Assembly: GCA_002746275.1 (NCBI GenBank)
Contig: NVWR01000006.1
Location: 164,543 to 171,282, forward strand
Origin: Rhodobiaceae bacterium
GTDB taxonomy: Bacteria > Pseudomonadota > Alphaproteobacteria > Parvibaculales > Parvibaculaceae
DNA: 6,740 nucleotides
Direction of reading: 5' to 3'
Of the stretch, positions 6,379 through 6,740 are shown piece by piece. Below the pieces are notes generated by a model that saw only the letters and a program-made list of their open reading frames with translations, was not told the origin of the DNA and did no database searches. Both the position numbers and the translations under genes were made by a program. Every line of letters begins with the position of its first letter. Within the stretch, counting starts at the first letter, position 1.

Positions 6379-6740
6379 GTGGATAGATTTGTGAGAAACA
6401 TAGTCGGGTTTCATGCTGCAAAATGTTTTGCCATTCTATTGTTCTTAAGCCTGCTGGCAGCGTGCAACTCCCAGTTTGTTGGCAAGCCAGGGGAAACAGA
6501 ACGGTTGCGGGCGGAGATCATCGCCTTTCTTGCTGTCGGTGGAGATATAACTGATCCCATCAGCCCGCTTTACCCCTATTACTCTGTTCGTGTCGCCGAG
6601 GGGCTTTCGCCGGTTCAGCGATACGTCCTGCAACGGTCTGAGGATGAGGGCGAATGCAGCGCCGTCAGCCGGCTTATGCAGGAAGGATTGCAGACCCTTT
6701 ACCCTGAGCTAAGACCTCTCTTTGAAGATGAGAGCATTGG
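6379..6740 (+). CDS. Putative lipoprotein (partial, runs off the right edge)
   Basis: The frame is open to the window edge, with 120 codons visible. The N-terminus has a positively charged n-region, a hydrophobic core CFAILLFLSLLAAC and a lipobox (LAAC) with the lipidated Cys at residue 29. This points to Lsp processing and membrane anchoring in the envelope. The mature part begins NSQFVGKPGETERLRAEIIAFL and has no further membrane segment; one more Cys lies in GECSAVSRLM. I recognise no domain in the visible part. The start is ambiguous: GTG at 6379 has GGAG (6370-6373) 5 nt upstream, GTG at 6391 (Cys then residue 25) also has purines upstream, and an in-frame ATG at 6355 has no clear ribosome site. 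An in-frame TGA at 6352 bounds the frame. It is divergent from the coiled-coil gene. Confidence 0.72.
   Translation, partial: MDRFVRNIVGFHAAKCFAILLFLSLLAACNSQFVGKPGETERLRAEIIAFLAVGGDITDPISPLYPYYSVRVAEGLSPVQRYVLQRSEDEGECSAVSRLMQEGLQTLYPELRPLFEDESI

Noticed and set aside
6317..6421. Longer starts for the coiled-coil gene at 6349 or 6421
   Set aside because: Neither has a ribosome binding site, and both would translate through the inverted repeat and the lipoprotein start region; the ATG at 6316 has GAGG at 7 nt.

Overview
The window (6,740 bp, moderately high G+C) reads as a chromosomal segment of a Proteobacterium, most probably an Alphaproteobacterium. The main evidence is a DUF1013/TrcR-type regulator, a family I know only from that class. 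PrpE and TauE/SafE proteins of common proteobacterial type fit this. I see no insertion sequence, CRISPR array, prophage, rRNA or tRNA.

Left part (1-1632): a minus-strand AMP-forming acyl-CoA ligase runs off the left edge, with 478 residues visible and the last C-terminal part missing. A 196-bp divergent intergenic region separates it from a small 89-residue helical orphan on the plus strand. That orphan ends 7 bp from the stop of a minus-strand TauE/SafE-type membrane transporter (1910-2674).

Middle (2675-4922): a 145-bp divergent region lies between the transporter and prpE (2820-4730), a complete propionyl-CoA synthetase. Between prpE and the next gene are about 190 bp. They hold the trcR terminator and what looks like the orphaned last ~35 codons of a SAM-dependent methyltransferase on the minus strand.

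Right part (4923-6740): trcR is a self-contained minus-strand unit with a candidate sigma70 promoter, a strong Shine-Dalgarno site and an intrinsic terminator. Upstream is a minus-strand 113-residue coiled-coil orphan. It is divergent from a plus-strand putative lipoprotein that runs off the right edge. A perfect 8-8-8 inverted repeat sits between these two starts.

How the genes may work together: the two CoA ligases activate carboxylic acids, one of them propionate (possibly also acrylate), and the TSUP-family exporter is often linked to sulfur compounds. They may serve short-chain or organosulfur acid use, but each is probably transcribed separately, so this is only suggestive. The trcR, coiled-coil and lipoprotein genes look like a separate regulatory or envelope neighbourhood. 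Nothing here is a clear new multi-gene system. The most unusual items are the methyltransferase vestige and the inverted repeat between the coiled-coil and lipoprotein genes.
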